A stretch of 64,000 nucleotides of DNA from an uncultured Alphaproteobacteria bacterium (lineage in GTDB: Bacteria > Pseudomonadota > Alphaproteobacteria > RF32 > CAG-239): contig CAKQKH010000002.1 of NCBI GenBank assembly GCA_934248075.1, positions 73,748 to 137,747 of the forward strand. The letters are read 5' to 3'. Both the position numbers and the translations under genes were made by a program. The first letter of the stretch is position 1. Each line of letters begins with the position of its first letter. The notes beneath the pieces are model-generated. The model saw only the letters and a program-made list of their open reading frames with translations, ran no database searches and was not told the origin of the DNA. Shown here piece by piece: positions 19,199-26,691 of this stretch.

Positions 19199-19963
19199 CT
19201 ATTTTTTCTTAGCGGTTGTCTTTTTGGCCGGAGCTTTCTTAGCAGCCGTCTTTTTGGCTGGGGCTTTCTTTACGGTCTTTTTGGCCGGAGCTTTCTTTAC
19301 GGTCTTTTTGGCCGGAGCTTTCTTTACGGTCTTCTTAGCCGGAGCCTTCTTTACGGCCTTTTTAGCAGGAGCCTTTTTGGCGGCCGGTTTCTTAGCCGGA
19401 GCCTTTTTGGTCTTTTTGGCTTTCACTTTCTTTTCTTTAACCGGTTTTGGCTGAGCGGCAAATAACGCTTTTTCAAGCTCCTGCTCGCTACACAAGCCGA
19501 TGGTAACCGGATTTTTAGGACGAATATTAGCGGCATCGCGATGCGTACCATTGCGAACAGCTTCAATTGTCGGCTTAGTGGTGCCAATCAGCTTGCAAAC
19601 CTGACTATCCTTGAGCTGCGGATAATTTTTAATCACCCAAGCAATGGCATTGGGTTTGTCTTCGCGCTGAGACGGAGATAAAACTTTTTTGGCCTTAAGA
19701 TTACGCTCTTTGACGTTTCTTTCCATTTGATTAGCCTGCAAAGACGCTGTCTTATCAGCCTCACAACGATGAATTTCGTCCCAGCTCAACTGGCCGTTGT
19801 CAATTGGCGAAAGCCCACGAATATTGCCGGAAACATCGCCGTCGGCAATAGCCTGAATCTCAAGTTCATGAATTTCGCAAAAATTGGAAATCTGACGAAA
19901 TGTAAGAGTTGTGTTCTCAACCAACCATACGGCTGTGGCCCGTGGCATAAGAGGAGCTGTCAT
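19199..19963 (-). CDS. TrcR/DUF1013 cell-cycle regulator with histone-H1-like tail
   Basis: A 254-residue protein. Residues 1-165 match the DUF1013 family (TrcR, a cell-cycle transcription regulator of alphaproteobacteria): LMPRATAVWLVENTTLTF, LEIQAIADGDV, NGQLSWDEIHRCEAD and the helix-turn-helix-like KDSQVCKLIGTTKPTIEAV. Residues 172-254 are a Lys/Ala/Pro tail of KKAPAKKTVKKAPAKK repeats, like bacterial H1 homologues, and rest on a 30 bp DNA tandem repeat around 19205-19395. The start at 19963 follows AAAGGA. The tail should bind DNA non-specifically. Its own terminator follows. Confidence 0.88.
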   Translation of the reverse strand: MTAPLMPRATAVWLVENTTLTFRQISNFCEIHELEIQAIADGDVSGNIRGLSPIDNGQLSWDEIHRCEADKTASLQANQMERNVKERNLKAKKVLSPSQREDKPNAIAWVIKNYPQLKDSQVCKLIGTTKPTIEAVRNGTHRDAANIRPKNPVTIGLCSEQELEKALFAAQPKPVKEKKVKAKKTKKAPAKKPAAKKAPAKKAVKKAPAKKTVKKAPAKKTVKKAPAKKTVKKAPAKKTAAKKAPAKKTTAKKK

Positions 19964-19993
19964 AATAAAAATCCTTTCGTTTGTACAAAAAAC

Positions 19994-20021
19994 AGAAAAA
20001 CTATCCTTAGGATAGTTTTTC
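19994..20021 (-). terminator. Terminator of the 20061 gene
   Basis: The stem AAAAACTATCC/GGATAGTTTTT ends in a T-run on the minus strand, 39 nt after the stop codon at 20061. It separates that gene from trcR. Confidence 0.75.
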
Positions 20022-20060
20022 TTTGCACAATATACAAGCAAATTTTTAAGTTTTAGGCTC

Positions 20061-20903
20061 TTATTTATTAAAATAACTGTTGTAAATGTCCGCCATATTC
20101 AAATATCCGACCTGCAGCATTTGCGCCGTGGCCTGATATCTCTGAGCCTGAATTTGCAAAGCGTTCACCGCAGACAAACTTCCGCTGGCGTCTGTTCCGG
20201 TGGTTAAAGGTATTTTGCTGGTGGTTTTGTTTTTGGTGTCTTCCGAGCGGCTCTCTATGGCAACATAGTCATGCTTGAAACTGCTACCCATTTGAACCTG
20301 CATCGCATAGGAAATTTCTTCTGATTTTGGGGTATCATCATCACGGCTGACTTTGAAATAATAATCCCCCTGCGAGGCTGCGTATTCGCCCTTAAGCATG
20401 GATCTCATGGTTTCGTACAATTTACTGCCCTTTTCAGCCGAGCTGTCGGCCACAAGCTGTTGGCGGCCAAAACGATCCGTATAATAGACCTCAACTTTCA
20501 TGCCCGGGGCGGTTGTTTCCAACAAGGCTTTATTTGCCTCTTCCTCAAGCTTTTTTTCCTGCTCTTTGGCATACCCTTCGGGATCAAGCTGTTTTCTTAA
20601 ATCATTCAGGTAGGTTTCATATTTGGATAAATCCAGAACCTTGTCATTCCCTTTGCTGTTGCGCAAAGATAGCGCCAACTTGCCGCGATTACTGACTACC
20701 GTGGTTTTATAAATATCCACAGTGTCAAACTTAGAAAGCTCTCCAACAGCGGTAATGCGCGAATAATTAAGGCGGGTTTGCCCCAAATCGCGCGCATTGG
20801 CAAAAGTTTCATCGATATCGTTCATATCGACGACTCTCTTCTCCCAAGCCTTGGCGTTGCTGCCTTCAAGCGCAGTACTTTTTAAGCTGTCTATACCTGA
20901 CAT
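20061..20903 (-). CDS. Protein with PPC-like N-terminal domain, unknown role
   Basis: A 280-residue protein without a signal peptide. Residues 28-85 (DIDETFANARDLGQ, then VGELSKFDTVDIYKTTV and GKLALSLR) resemble the bacterial pre-peptidase C-terminal (PPC) beta-sandwich. Around residues 115-130 is a Glu/Lys-rich helix. The C-terminus (SAVNALQIQAQRYQATAQML) is helical and resembles terminal helices of secreted flagellar or surface filament proteins, which could mean export without a cleaved signal. It lies alone between two unrelated genes with its own terminator. The family is unknown to me. Confidence 0.6.
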   Translation of the reverse strand: MSGIDSLKSTALEGSNAKAWEKRVVDMNDIDETFANARDLGQTRLNYSRITAVGELSKFDTVDIYKTTVVSNRGKLALSLRNSKGNDKVLDLSKYETYLNDLRKQLDPEGYAKEQEKKLEEEANKALLETTAPGMKVEVYYTDRFGRQQLVADSSAEKGSKLYETMRSMLKGEYAASQGDYYFKVSRDDDTPKSEEISYAMQVQMGSSFKHDYVAIESRSEDTKNKTTSKIPLTTGTDASGSLSAVNALQIQAQRYQATAQMLQVGYLNMADIYNSYFNK

Positions 20904-20967
20904 TGCCGGTTCTCCTTAACGCTACCTTATAATTATAGCATTAGTTCTGACAAATAACAATATTTTT

Positions 20968-22557
20968 TTAATCAACAATCTTATATAACTCTTGGTCGAT
21001 ATTGAGATTTTTGAAGTTTTTCTCACCTAAAAAGTCAAGCGTGTATTCATTGTCGGCCAATTCTTTTTTGACATCTCCTGTCATGACAATCTCGTTGTTG
21101 TAAATATGCTCAAACATATCCGATAAATAAGCGCTGAGATTCGGCTTGTCATCGGTTTGCTTGGCAGTTATGGCGCAACAATTACGCATCAGCAAATTGT
21201 CATTGTCCAACTCATCATGATAGGTGTTGATATCTTTTATACACTCAACGGCAAATTTTAGGGCGTTGGCAAGCTTGCGGAAACGAACAGTTGTGATACC
21301 ATCGGCCTCAATCACATCAATTCCGCTGTATTTGCTGACCAAATTATTAACAATATTACGAATTTGCGCGCTCACATCGGCTGCTGTTTGCTCTTTGTCC
21401 GGCATGGCGGCATCCATAAATTTAAGATCGCTTTTGAGACTAACCAACGTATCTACGGTTGAAACCGGCTCAGCGGACAGAGCAACAGTGTTCGTGTCTT
21501 TGGCGGCTTGAGGTTGTCGATCCATATGCGGATCGCTGTCTTGCGCCTCCCATTTATTAAAAGCAACATTGAGCAGATTTTCGGCGATCGGCATTCCTCC
21601 GATAACCTGTGACATAAGATTGGCGCCAACTCCGGTCAACAAAATTGCCAGTTTATTATCCCGATAGGTGCGTTTGGCCTCGTAAAAAGCCTCTAAATCC
21701 GCCTTGTCGCCATCAATGATTTTGAGAGCGTCAAACAAAATTGAATTAGCTTCCGACATTTTCAGCCCGCTGTATCGAGCTAACTCCAAGCATCCGCCAT
21801 AAATCATCAGTTTTAGCCCCAAACGAGAAAAACTGTTTTGCATGACCGTGGAAGACTGAATATGAGAAACCAACTCGCCCAAAAAAGAAATGATGTACTG
21901 CTTATATTCCAAAGGAGCCTCAGGGTAAGCCGATGCCACCACCGGATCACGATCGGAGTTAAGATTGTAGGCCTTAATTAAATATTCGGCGCGATCATAA
22001 AATTTCTGCTCCTTAATCGGTTTGGCCTTTTCTGAGCCGGCAAACACATACCACGGAATACTCTTGAGCAAAAGCGGCACCGACATCGCCAAAAACACTA
22101 CAAAAAACACGCCAAACAACACCGGACGGCTGTTTTCTTCGGGAATAAATATCTCTAACAGCGGAAACAACAAACTGACAAACAAATTTGCAAAAATCAG
22201 ACTCACCGTAATCAGCAACACCAATTTTAGCAACGCGCTGGCTATGCCATTACGAGAAAGCGGAGTCTCTATAACCGGCAACGACGGCTGCTCATCATTT
22301 TCAACCGCAGAGCCTGCCCAACTGCGGGAACCGGACTTTTTTTTGCGATTGAGATTGCTGACGTACTCCACGCTTTCTTGATATGAATTGTCTTGAACAT
22401 CAAAAATTTCTTTGATGATTTTAACTTTGAGCTTTTCCTGCTCACGCTCTTTGGCAAGATTAAAAGCATCTTGACGCTGCTCAGCGGCAAACCGATCTTC
22501 CAGCTGCCAGCCCTCGCCTTTATCCGTGTAAACTTCATAATGCGTAATCTTAATCAT
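20968..22557 (-). CDS. Membrane protein with degenerate nucleotide-cyclase-like C-terminus
   Basis: A 529-residue protein. The cytoplasmic N-terminus (1-105) is charged. Two membrane segments lie near residues 107-132 and 142-165. A long cytoplasmic part follows; its last 150 residues have the secondary-structure pattern and spaced motifs of class III cyclase domains (VIEADGITTVRFRKLANALKFAVECI, LSAYLSDMFEHIYNNEIVMTG, LDFLGEKNFKNLNIDQELYKIV), but the metal-binding aspartates and transition-state residues are not evident. I read it as a sensory or scaffold domain, not an active cyclase. Confidence 0.55.
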   Translation of the reverse strand: MIKITHYEVYTDKGEGWQLEDRFAAEQRQDAFNLAKEREQEKLKVKIIKEIFDVQDNSYQESVEYVSNLNRKKKSGSRSWAGSAVENDEQPSLPVIETPLSRNGIASALLKLVLLITVSLIFANLFVSLLFPLLEIFIPEENSRPVLFGVFFVVFLAMSVPLLLKSIPWYVFAGSEKAKPIKEQKFYDRAEYLIKAYNLNSDRDPVVASAYPEAPLEYKQYIISFLGELVSHIQSSTVMQNSFSRLGLKLMIYGGCLELARYSGLKMSEANSILFDALKIIDGDKADLEAFYEAKRTYRDNKLAILLTGVGANLMSQVIGGMPIAENLLNVAFNKWEAQDSDPHMDRQPQAAKDTNTVALSAEPVSTVDTLVSLKSDLKFMDAAMPDKEQTAADVSAQIRNIVNNLVSKYSGIDVIEADGITTVRFRKLANALKFAVECIKDINTYHDELDNDNLLMRNCCAITAKQTDDKPNLSAYLSDMFEHIYNNEIVMTGDVKKELADNEYTLDFLGEKNFKNLNIDQELYKIVD

Positions 22558-22577
22558 CAGAAATCTCTTTGCTCATA

Positions 22578-22613
22578 AAAAAACCTACGTCTATGGTAAC
22601 AGACGTAGGTTAA
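22578..22613 (-). terminator. Terminator of rpmE
   Basis: The stem AACCTACGTCT/AGACGTAGGTT with an 8 nt loop is followed by seven T on the minus strand, 27 nt after the rpmE stop. Confidence 0.88.
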
Positions 22614-22639
22614 TAAATAGTAAGCTCCAGCAAGCCCAA

Positions 22640-22876
22640 TTATTGGTTATCACCGGTTTTGAGACCGAAAGCACCGTACTTGCTCTTGAACTTAGAAAGC
22701 TGACCACCGGTATCTACCAAACGACGAACGCCAGTCCAAGCCGGATGAGATTTGGGATCTACTTCCAAATTGATAACATCGCCGGCTTTACCCAAAGTCG
22801 AGCGAACTTTAACTTTTTCACCATCAGTCATTACATATGTAATTTCGTGATAATCAGGATGAATACCATTTTTCAT
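22640..22876 (-). CDS. rpmE: 50S ribosomal protein L31
   Basis: A 78-residue L31 with the family pattern MKNGIHPDYHEITYVMTDG and SHPAWTGVRRLVDTGGQLSKFKSKYG. It has no cysteines, so it is the zinc-free (C-minus) form. It stands alone between its own promoter and terminator. AGGAG precedes the ATG. Confidence 0.96.
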   Translation of the reverse strand: MKNGIHPDYHEITYVMTDGEKVKVRSTLGKAGDVINLEVDPKSHPAWTGVRRLVDTGGQLSKFKSKYGAFGLKTGDNQ

Positions 22877-22922
22877 CTTAAAAAACTCCTAAATTCGGTA
22901 CACACAGTATAATTTTGATGAC

Positions 22923-22951
22923 CTTATACATTAATCACTTGAAGAACGCAA
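22923..22951 (-). promoter_or_regulatory. Promoter of rpmE
   Basis: On the minus strand TTGCGT (22946-22951) and TATAAG (22923-22928) are 17 nt apart, about 45 nt before the rpmE start. Confidence 0.6.
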
Positions 22952-22986
22952 GCATTATTTAAATATTTTTTAAAAAATTATCAAGT

Positions 22987-23868
22987 TTAGTCCAATTCCT
23001 CAAGCTCGACAGTATTGGCTTTGCCGGAAGCGGCATCAACATTTACAACCTTAATGCTAAAGTTTTTGTATCCTTTAGGCAACAAGTAGCTGCGCACAGC
23101 AACCGCCCGATTAAGGCTCTGACGTTTCTTTTTGAAAGCATCTACCCCGTCATCAAGATTATAAGAATAAATGGCGATTTTGTGGTTGGCGGCGTCCGCA
23201 AAAGAAGCAATTATCGCATCAACCTGCTGTTTTTGCGCTTCCGTCAACTCATCAACACCATCAGCAAAAACAATATCATGACCTGATGATTGAGCAGGTT
23301 GCGGAGCGGCAGGCTCCTCCACAAGCAAAGCTGAAGACTCTGAAGAAACAATCGGCTCGGTTGTCGGCTCGGGCGCGATATCTTTCTTGGGCATTTCTGC
23401 CGGAGTCTCCGCCGGCACAACTGTTGGAGCCGCAGGACGGTTGTCAGCCTTGACTTCAGGCTCAATCGGCTTTGTCGGCTCAACATCTACGACCTCAACC
23501 GGCGCGGCGTCTTCAACATAGGGGATTTGGCGATGAGCATCAGCGGTCGGCGCTTGGAGCTGAGGCTGGGATTGCGGTTGCGGCTGGGATTGCGGTTGCG
23601 GCTGCGGCTGAGGCTTAGATGCTGTCTTTTTAATCTTTGCCACCGCCCGCGGCGCCGGTTTGGCCTTTTTGCCTTTGACCTTGGAAGCTACGGGAGCTTT
23701 TTTAACAATCGGAAACAGCGGCTCAGAAACCATTGCGGGATTAGAACCACTACCCAGCTCTTCCAGCACGGACAGGTTAACATAAACCGAATCATCTGCC
23801 GAGGCCGCGGCAACGCCGCACACGCACCCCAACAACAAGGCGGTAAAACTGAATTTTAGTTTCGTCAT
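22987..23868 (-). CDS. Exported proline-rich protein with OmpA-like C-terminus
   Basis: A 293-residue protein. Residues 1-24 are a signal peptide (ending AAASA). A basic and Pro-rich middle (about 55-215) includes PQPQPQPQSQ repeats and many Pro/Glu/Val residues, a likely extended spacer. The C-terminal 90 residues resemble an OmpA/MotB-like peptidoglycan-binding domain: FADGVDELTEAQKQQVDAII, then KIAIYSYN and KKRQSLNRAVAVRSYL. Such proteins span the periplasm and hold the cell wall. It is followed by the IMPase-like gene on the other side, 26 nt away on the same strand. Confidence 0.72.
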   Translation of the reverse strand: MTKLKFSFTALLLGCVCGVAAASADDSVYVNLSVLEELGSGSNPAMVSEPLFPIVKKAPVASKVKGKKAKPAPRAVAKIKKTASKPQPQPQPQSQPQPQSQPQLQAPTADAHRQIPYVEDAAPVEVVDVEPTKPIEPEVKADNRPAAPTVVPAETPAEMPKKDIAPEPTTEPIVSSESSALLVEEPAAPQPAQSSGHDIVFADGVDELTEAQKQQVDAIIASFADAANHKIAIYSYNLDDGVDAFKKKRQSLNRAVAVRSYLLPKGYKNFSIKVVNVDAASGKANTVELEELD

Positions 23869-23894
23869 CGTAAAAGCCCTTTCACAATCACAAG

Positions 23895-24659
23895 TTATTT
23901 ATGCAGCAAAGCGTATAACTTTGGCCCTAATTCGGCATTGCTGGCGATAATATTGCCACTGGCCAACACAGCTGACATATCGGCAGTGCGAATATCTTTT
24001 TGATTGTATTCGTAAACATAACCGCCGGCCTCTTTTACCAGCAAAACTCCAGCAGCGTATGCGCCAAGATTGCTGTCTTGCGCAACCACACCTTCAAGCT
24101 TGCCGGCCGCCAACATGGCCAAATCCAAACTGAGAGCGCCATTAATTCTGACAGCAGCCACCGAATCGTCCAAACGGGAATCCGACATACCAAGCAGAGC
24201 ATCTTTGAGATCCTTGCGCGCAGAAACACGCAAGCGCTCATGATTACGGTAGCCCTCTTTGAATGCGCCGCAGCCTTTTTCGGCAAAAAACAAATCCGCC
24301 GTCGCCGGATTGTAAATCACGGCTGAAGTGACCTGCCCTTTATCTACCACGGCGACTGAAACCGCAAAATACGGAATACCATGCATAAAATTCAGACTGC
24401 CATCAAGCGGAGACACAACAAAACAGGGGGTCGCCGGCAAGTCTTTGGCCTCAGTAACCACGGCGTAATCCGGACGGCCTTTTTGCAATTCCACCCGTAA
24501 TGCTTTGTTCATACGGTCAATTGCGGCTTTGGTGTATTCCTGATGACCACGCAAAGAAGTCTGGAGCTGCTCAATCTCATTAAAATCTCTGGTGAGCGAG
24601 CCTCCGACTTTTTTGATGGCGGTAATCAGGAAATTTAAGTTTGTAGAGATATAAGACAT
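23895..24659 (-). CDS. Inositol monophosphatase-family protein, probably inactive
   Basis: A 254-residue protein of the IMPase/SuhB family; the fold signature and length fit. The key motif that normally reads DP[IL]DGT is here SPLDGS (Ser83 replaces the first metal-binding Asp; Asp86 remains), and the late WDxAAG motif reads GAYAAG (Ala200 in place of Asp). Glu70 is kept. With two metal ligands gone, phosphatase activity is unlikely; a structural or regulatory role like the non-catalytic role of SuhB is possible. Its ATG overlaps the efp stop by 1 nt (TAATG), so the two are translationally coupled. Confidence 0.85.
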   Translation of the reverse strand: MSYISTNLNFLITAIKKVGGSLTRDFNEIEQLQTSLRGHQEYTKAAIDRMNKALRVELQKGRPDYAVVTEAKDLPATPCFVVSPLDGSLNFMHGIPYFAVSVAVVDKGQVTSAVIYNPATADLFFAEKGCGAFKEGYRNHERLRVSARKDLKDALLGMSDSRLDDSVAAVRINGALSLDLAMLAAGKLEGVVAQDSNLGAYAAGVLLVKEAGGYVYEYNQKDIRTADMSAVLASGNIIASNAELGPKLYALLHK

Positions 24660-25222
24660 TATTTGGCTCTCTCAACATAAGACGCATCAGCAGTAGCAAC
24701 AACAATTTTGTCACCAGCGCCAACGAACGGAGGAATGGTGGTACGAACGCCGTTATCCAAAATGGCCGGTTTATATGAAGATGAAACGGTTTGCCCTTTG
24801 ATGACCGGCTCAGTCTCGGCAACAGTGCAAATCACCTGCAACGGCAACTCAATAGAGATTGGTTTGCTGTCGATAACGCTGGCCTTAACTTGCATACCGT
24901 CAGTCAAAAACGGACGAGAATCTCCCAGAATATCCGCCGGCATGGTGAATTGTTCAAAAGTCTCGTTTTCCATAAAATTCAGGCCGTTGGAATCTTCAAA
25001 CAAAAACTGGCAGTCTTTGGTTTCAACCATCATTTTTTCAACAACATCTTCGGTGCGGAAACGTTCGTTGGTTTTGGTACCCTCTTCAACCGACTTCATC
25101 TCAACCTGCATAAAAGCACCGCCTTTGCCGGGTTTTACAAAGTTAGTTTTGGTAACTGTCCACGGTTTGTTTTTGTATTCGATAACCCAACCGATACGAA
25201 TTGAACCTGCTTGTTGTTTCAT
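24659..25222 (-). CDS. efp: Elongation factor P
   Basis: A 187-residue protein with the three beta-barrel domains of EF-P, which relieves ribosome stalling at polyproline. The tip loop reads KPGKGGAF, with Lys33 at the position that is modified in other bacteria. The C-terminal domain (VIKGQTVSSSYKPAILDNGVRTTIPPFV) is conserved. A strong AAGGAG precedes the ATG. It is coupled to the IMPase-like gene downstream. The Pro-rich proteins in this window would need it. Confidence 0.97.
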   Translation of the reverse strand: MKQQAGSIRIGWVIEYKNKPWTVTKTNFVKPGKGGAFMQVEMKSVEEGTKTNERFRTEDVVEKMMVETKDCQFLFEDSNGLNFMENETFEQFTMPADILGDSRPFLTDGMQVKASVIDSKPISIELPLQVICTVAETEPVIKGQTVSSSYKPAILDNGVRTTIPPFVGAGDKIVVATADASYVERAK

Positions 25223-25289
25223 TATTTTTCTCCTTAATTTGGCATTAGTACAGATAAGTTTATTGGCAACCTAATATAAACTTTGCCAT

Positions 25290-25790
25290 TTAGCAACTAA
25301 AATCGTCATAATCTGATGAATTTATTATCACAAAATCAATATCCAACCCTTGAATATCGACCAGATCGGCGCTTAGATCAACCGCAGATTGGATAAGGAA
25401 TAACTCATTGTACCATTTTATAACTTGTGACGCGGCCGCCGCGTTGTCTTGAGTGTAACGAAAAGCCACAAACTCCGGCTCAGTCTCAGAGGCGAGCATG
25501 GCCTCGTGCCGCGTGGGATTGATAATGACGCCGAGAGCCTTGCGGGCGCCGATTTTCTCTCGCCACGGACGAATCTGAGCTTTTAGCGGTTTGGTAGAAT
25601 CGACGGCAACAACGACTCCGTCATTGTCGGCAATGTTGGCATCACAAGAAGCCAAAACCAGTTTACCGCTGGCCGCGGCTTGACGTTGTTGCTCTACACT
25701 GGCATTGGCGCCCAGCCAATAACAGCATATGCGGTCAGAGGTGTAAATTTTGTCTTTAGGACTGTTAATTTTGAGGATAATATCAGGCAT
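25290..25790 (-). CDS. Possible thiamine-phosphate-synthase-like (ThiE/TenI fold) protein
   Basis: A 166-residue protein, shorter than ThiE (about 210). Segments such as ASGKLVLASCDANIADNDGVVVAVD, LGVIINPTRHEAMLASETEPEFVAF and LIQSAVDLSADLVDIQGLDIDFVII follow the strand-helix order of a ThiE-type barrel, and a thiE-like gene beside efp and an IMPase gene is, to my recollection, a common alphaproteobacterial arrangement. The typical catalytic motifs are not clear, so the assignment is weak. It ends 67 nt before efp on the same strand. Confidence 0.45.
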   Translation of the reverse strand: MPDIILKINSPKDKIYTSDRICCYWLGANASVEQQRQAAASGKLVLASCDANIADNDGVVVAVDSTKPLKAQIRPWREKIGARKALGVIINPTRHEAMLASETEPEFVAFRYTQDNAAAASQVIKWYNELFLIQSAVDLSADLVDIQGLDIDFVIINSSDYDDFSC

Positions 25791-25870
25791 CTACTTGTAA
25801 AACTCAAACAGTTGGTTATTATGCTTTTGAATATAAGAGAATATTTTAAATTTAGAAAGAGAAATTTGCA

Positions 25871-26140
25871 ATGGAGAATAAAAAAATTGAATTGCCGCAG
25901 ACAATTCAGGCTTTGGCTGAACTGAGCGCCACCACAGCCGCATTGACTGCTGCTCTCAAAACCAAACAAGAAGAACTCCGCATCCGTCTGGCCGCAGACA
26001 ATCTGGCTTTGGCGCAAAAGGAACAATCTTTGACAGACTTGCAAAAGCAAGCCGCTGCAACTCTGCAAGGAATTGACGGTATAATTTCTCAAATAGACAA
26101 TGTATTGGAAAACAATGGCACAGGTAACGATAACAATTAA
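25871..26140 (+). CDS. Small coiled-coil protein upstream of zapA (DUF4164-like)
   Basis: An 89-residue protein, almost entirely helical, with heptad-like Leu/Ala spacing (LAELSATTAALTAALKTKQEEL, LAQKEQSLTDLQKQAAATL). No signal or membrane segment. The zapA start lies inside its 3' end (26 nt overlap), so the two are coupled. Small coiled-coil proteins in front of zapA are typical of alphaproteobacteria. The partner and function are unknown, but a link to the divisome is likely. Confidence 0.7.
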   Translation: MENKKIELPQTIQALAELSATTAALTAALKTKQEELRIRLAADNLALAQKEQSLTDLQKQAAATLQGIDGIISQIDNVLENNGTGNDNN

Positions 26141-26453
26141 TTCACGCGAGTACGCCGTCGCCTGCGAGGACGGTCAAGAATTGCGCATTATTCAGCTGGC
26201 AAAAATTTTAGATGAAAAAGCCAAGGCCTTGACCGGCGGCAGTCAGCAAGTTAACGAATGTATGCTGCTGGCAATGGTTGGTTTGGTGCTGGCAGATGAG
26301 CTGAGCGAGCTCAAAAAAGGCGCGCCGGCAGCCGCTACGACAACCGATAACTTGACGAATCTGCTGAGACCGATTGACGAGAATCTGGCCGGACAAATAA
26401 AATCTTTGAACAATGAGTTGAATTTGCTTGCATCAGAATTAAATTCATTGTAG
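26115..26453 (+). CDS. zapA: Cell division protein ZapA
   Basis: A 112-residue protein. The N-terminal half has the ZapA pattern VTITINSREYAVACEDGQE and LAKILDEKAKAL; the middle MLLAMVGLVLADELSEL and C-terminal coiled coil complete the fold. ZapA bundles FtsZ filaments at midcell. The start at 26115 is preferred over 26100 because the family begins MAQVTITI. A 6S RNA candidate follows at once, the usual zapA-ssrS order in proteobacteria. Confidence 0.9.
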   Translation: MAQVTITINSREYAVACEDGQELRIIQLAKILDEKAKALTGGSQQVNECMLLAMVGLVLADELSELKKGAPAAATTTDNLTNLLRPIDENLAGQIKSLNNELNLLASELNSL

Positions 26454-26465
26454 CCTAAAAGTATA

Positions 26466-26607
26466 GAAACTGCGTAGTGCGTATTTCCGCAGATCTTCCG
26501 AGCCAACATATTTTTATAGGGAGCTGTTCCTGAATAAATCGTGGTTTATTTATACGGCACCCACCTGATCGCAAGCGGTTCGATAAGAATGTATCCATAC
26601 GGCTAAA
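26466..26607 (+). ncRNA. ssrS: Candidate 6S RNA
   Basis: The stretch between zapA and a terminator has no open frame. It can form an imperfect long stem by pairing its 5' part with the 3' part (GTATCCATACGGCT region), with a central open region and an internal hairpin GAATAAA/TTTATTT. It carries GGGAGCTGTTCC and CACCCACCTGATCG, which resemble the conserved blocks of alphaproteobacterial 6S RNA. The position after zapA is the classical ssrS locus. The ends are approximate. 6S RNA binds RNA polymerase holoenzyme. Confidence 0.7.
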
Positions 26608-26621
26608 TGGTTTCACTTTTA

Positions 26622-26655
26622 TAAACCTCGTTGACTTCAACGAGGTTTTCTTTTA
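26622..26655 (+). terminator. Terminator after 6S RNA candidate
   Basis: The stem AACCTCGTTGA/TCAACGAGGTT has a very short loop and is followed by TTCTTTTA. Confidence 0.85.
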
Positions 26656-26691
26656 TGTTGAGGGCAGATTCACTTTGCAAAGGAAACAATC

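Noticed and set aside
19194..19454. Hydrophobic repeat protein on the plus strand
   Set aside because: It is the antisense reading of the Lys-Ala-Pro tail of the trcR-like gene.
23527..23859. Leu/Arg repeat protein on the plus strand
   Set aside because: Antisense of the PQ-rich spacer in the OmpA-like gene; no ribosome binding site.
26560..26590. GGTTCGATAAG, reminiscent of a tRNA T-loop
   Set aside because: No acceptor or anticodon stems can be formed around it; it lies within the 6S RNA candidate. No tRNA gene was found in the window.
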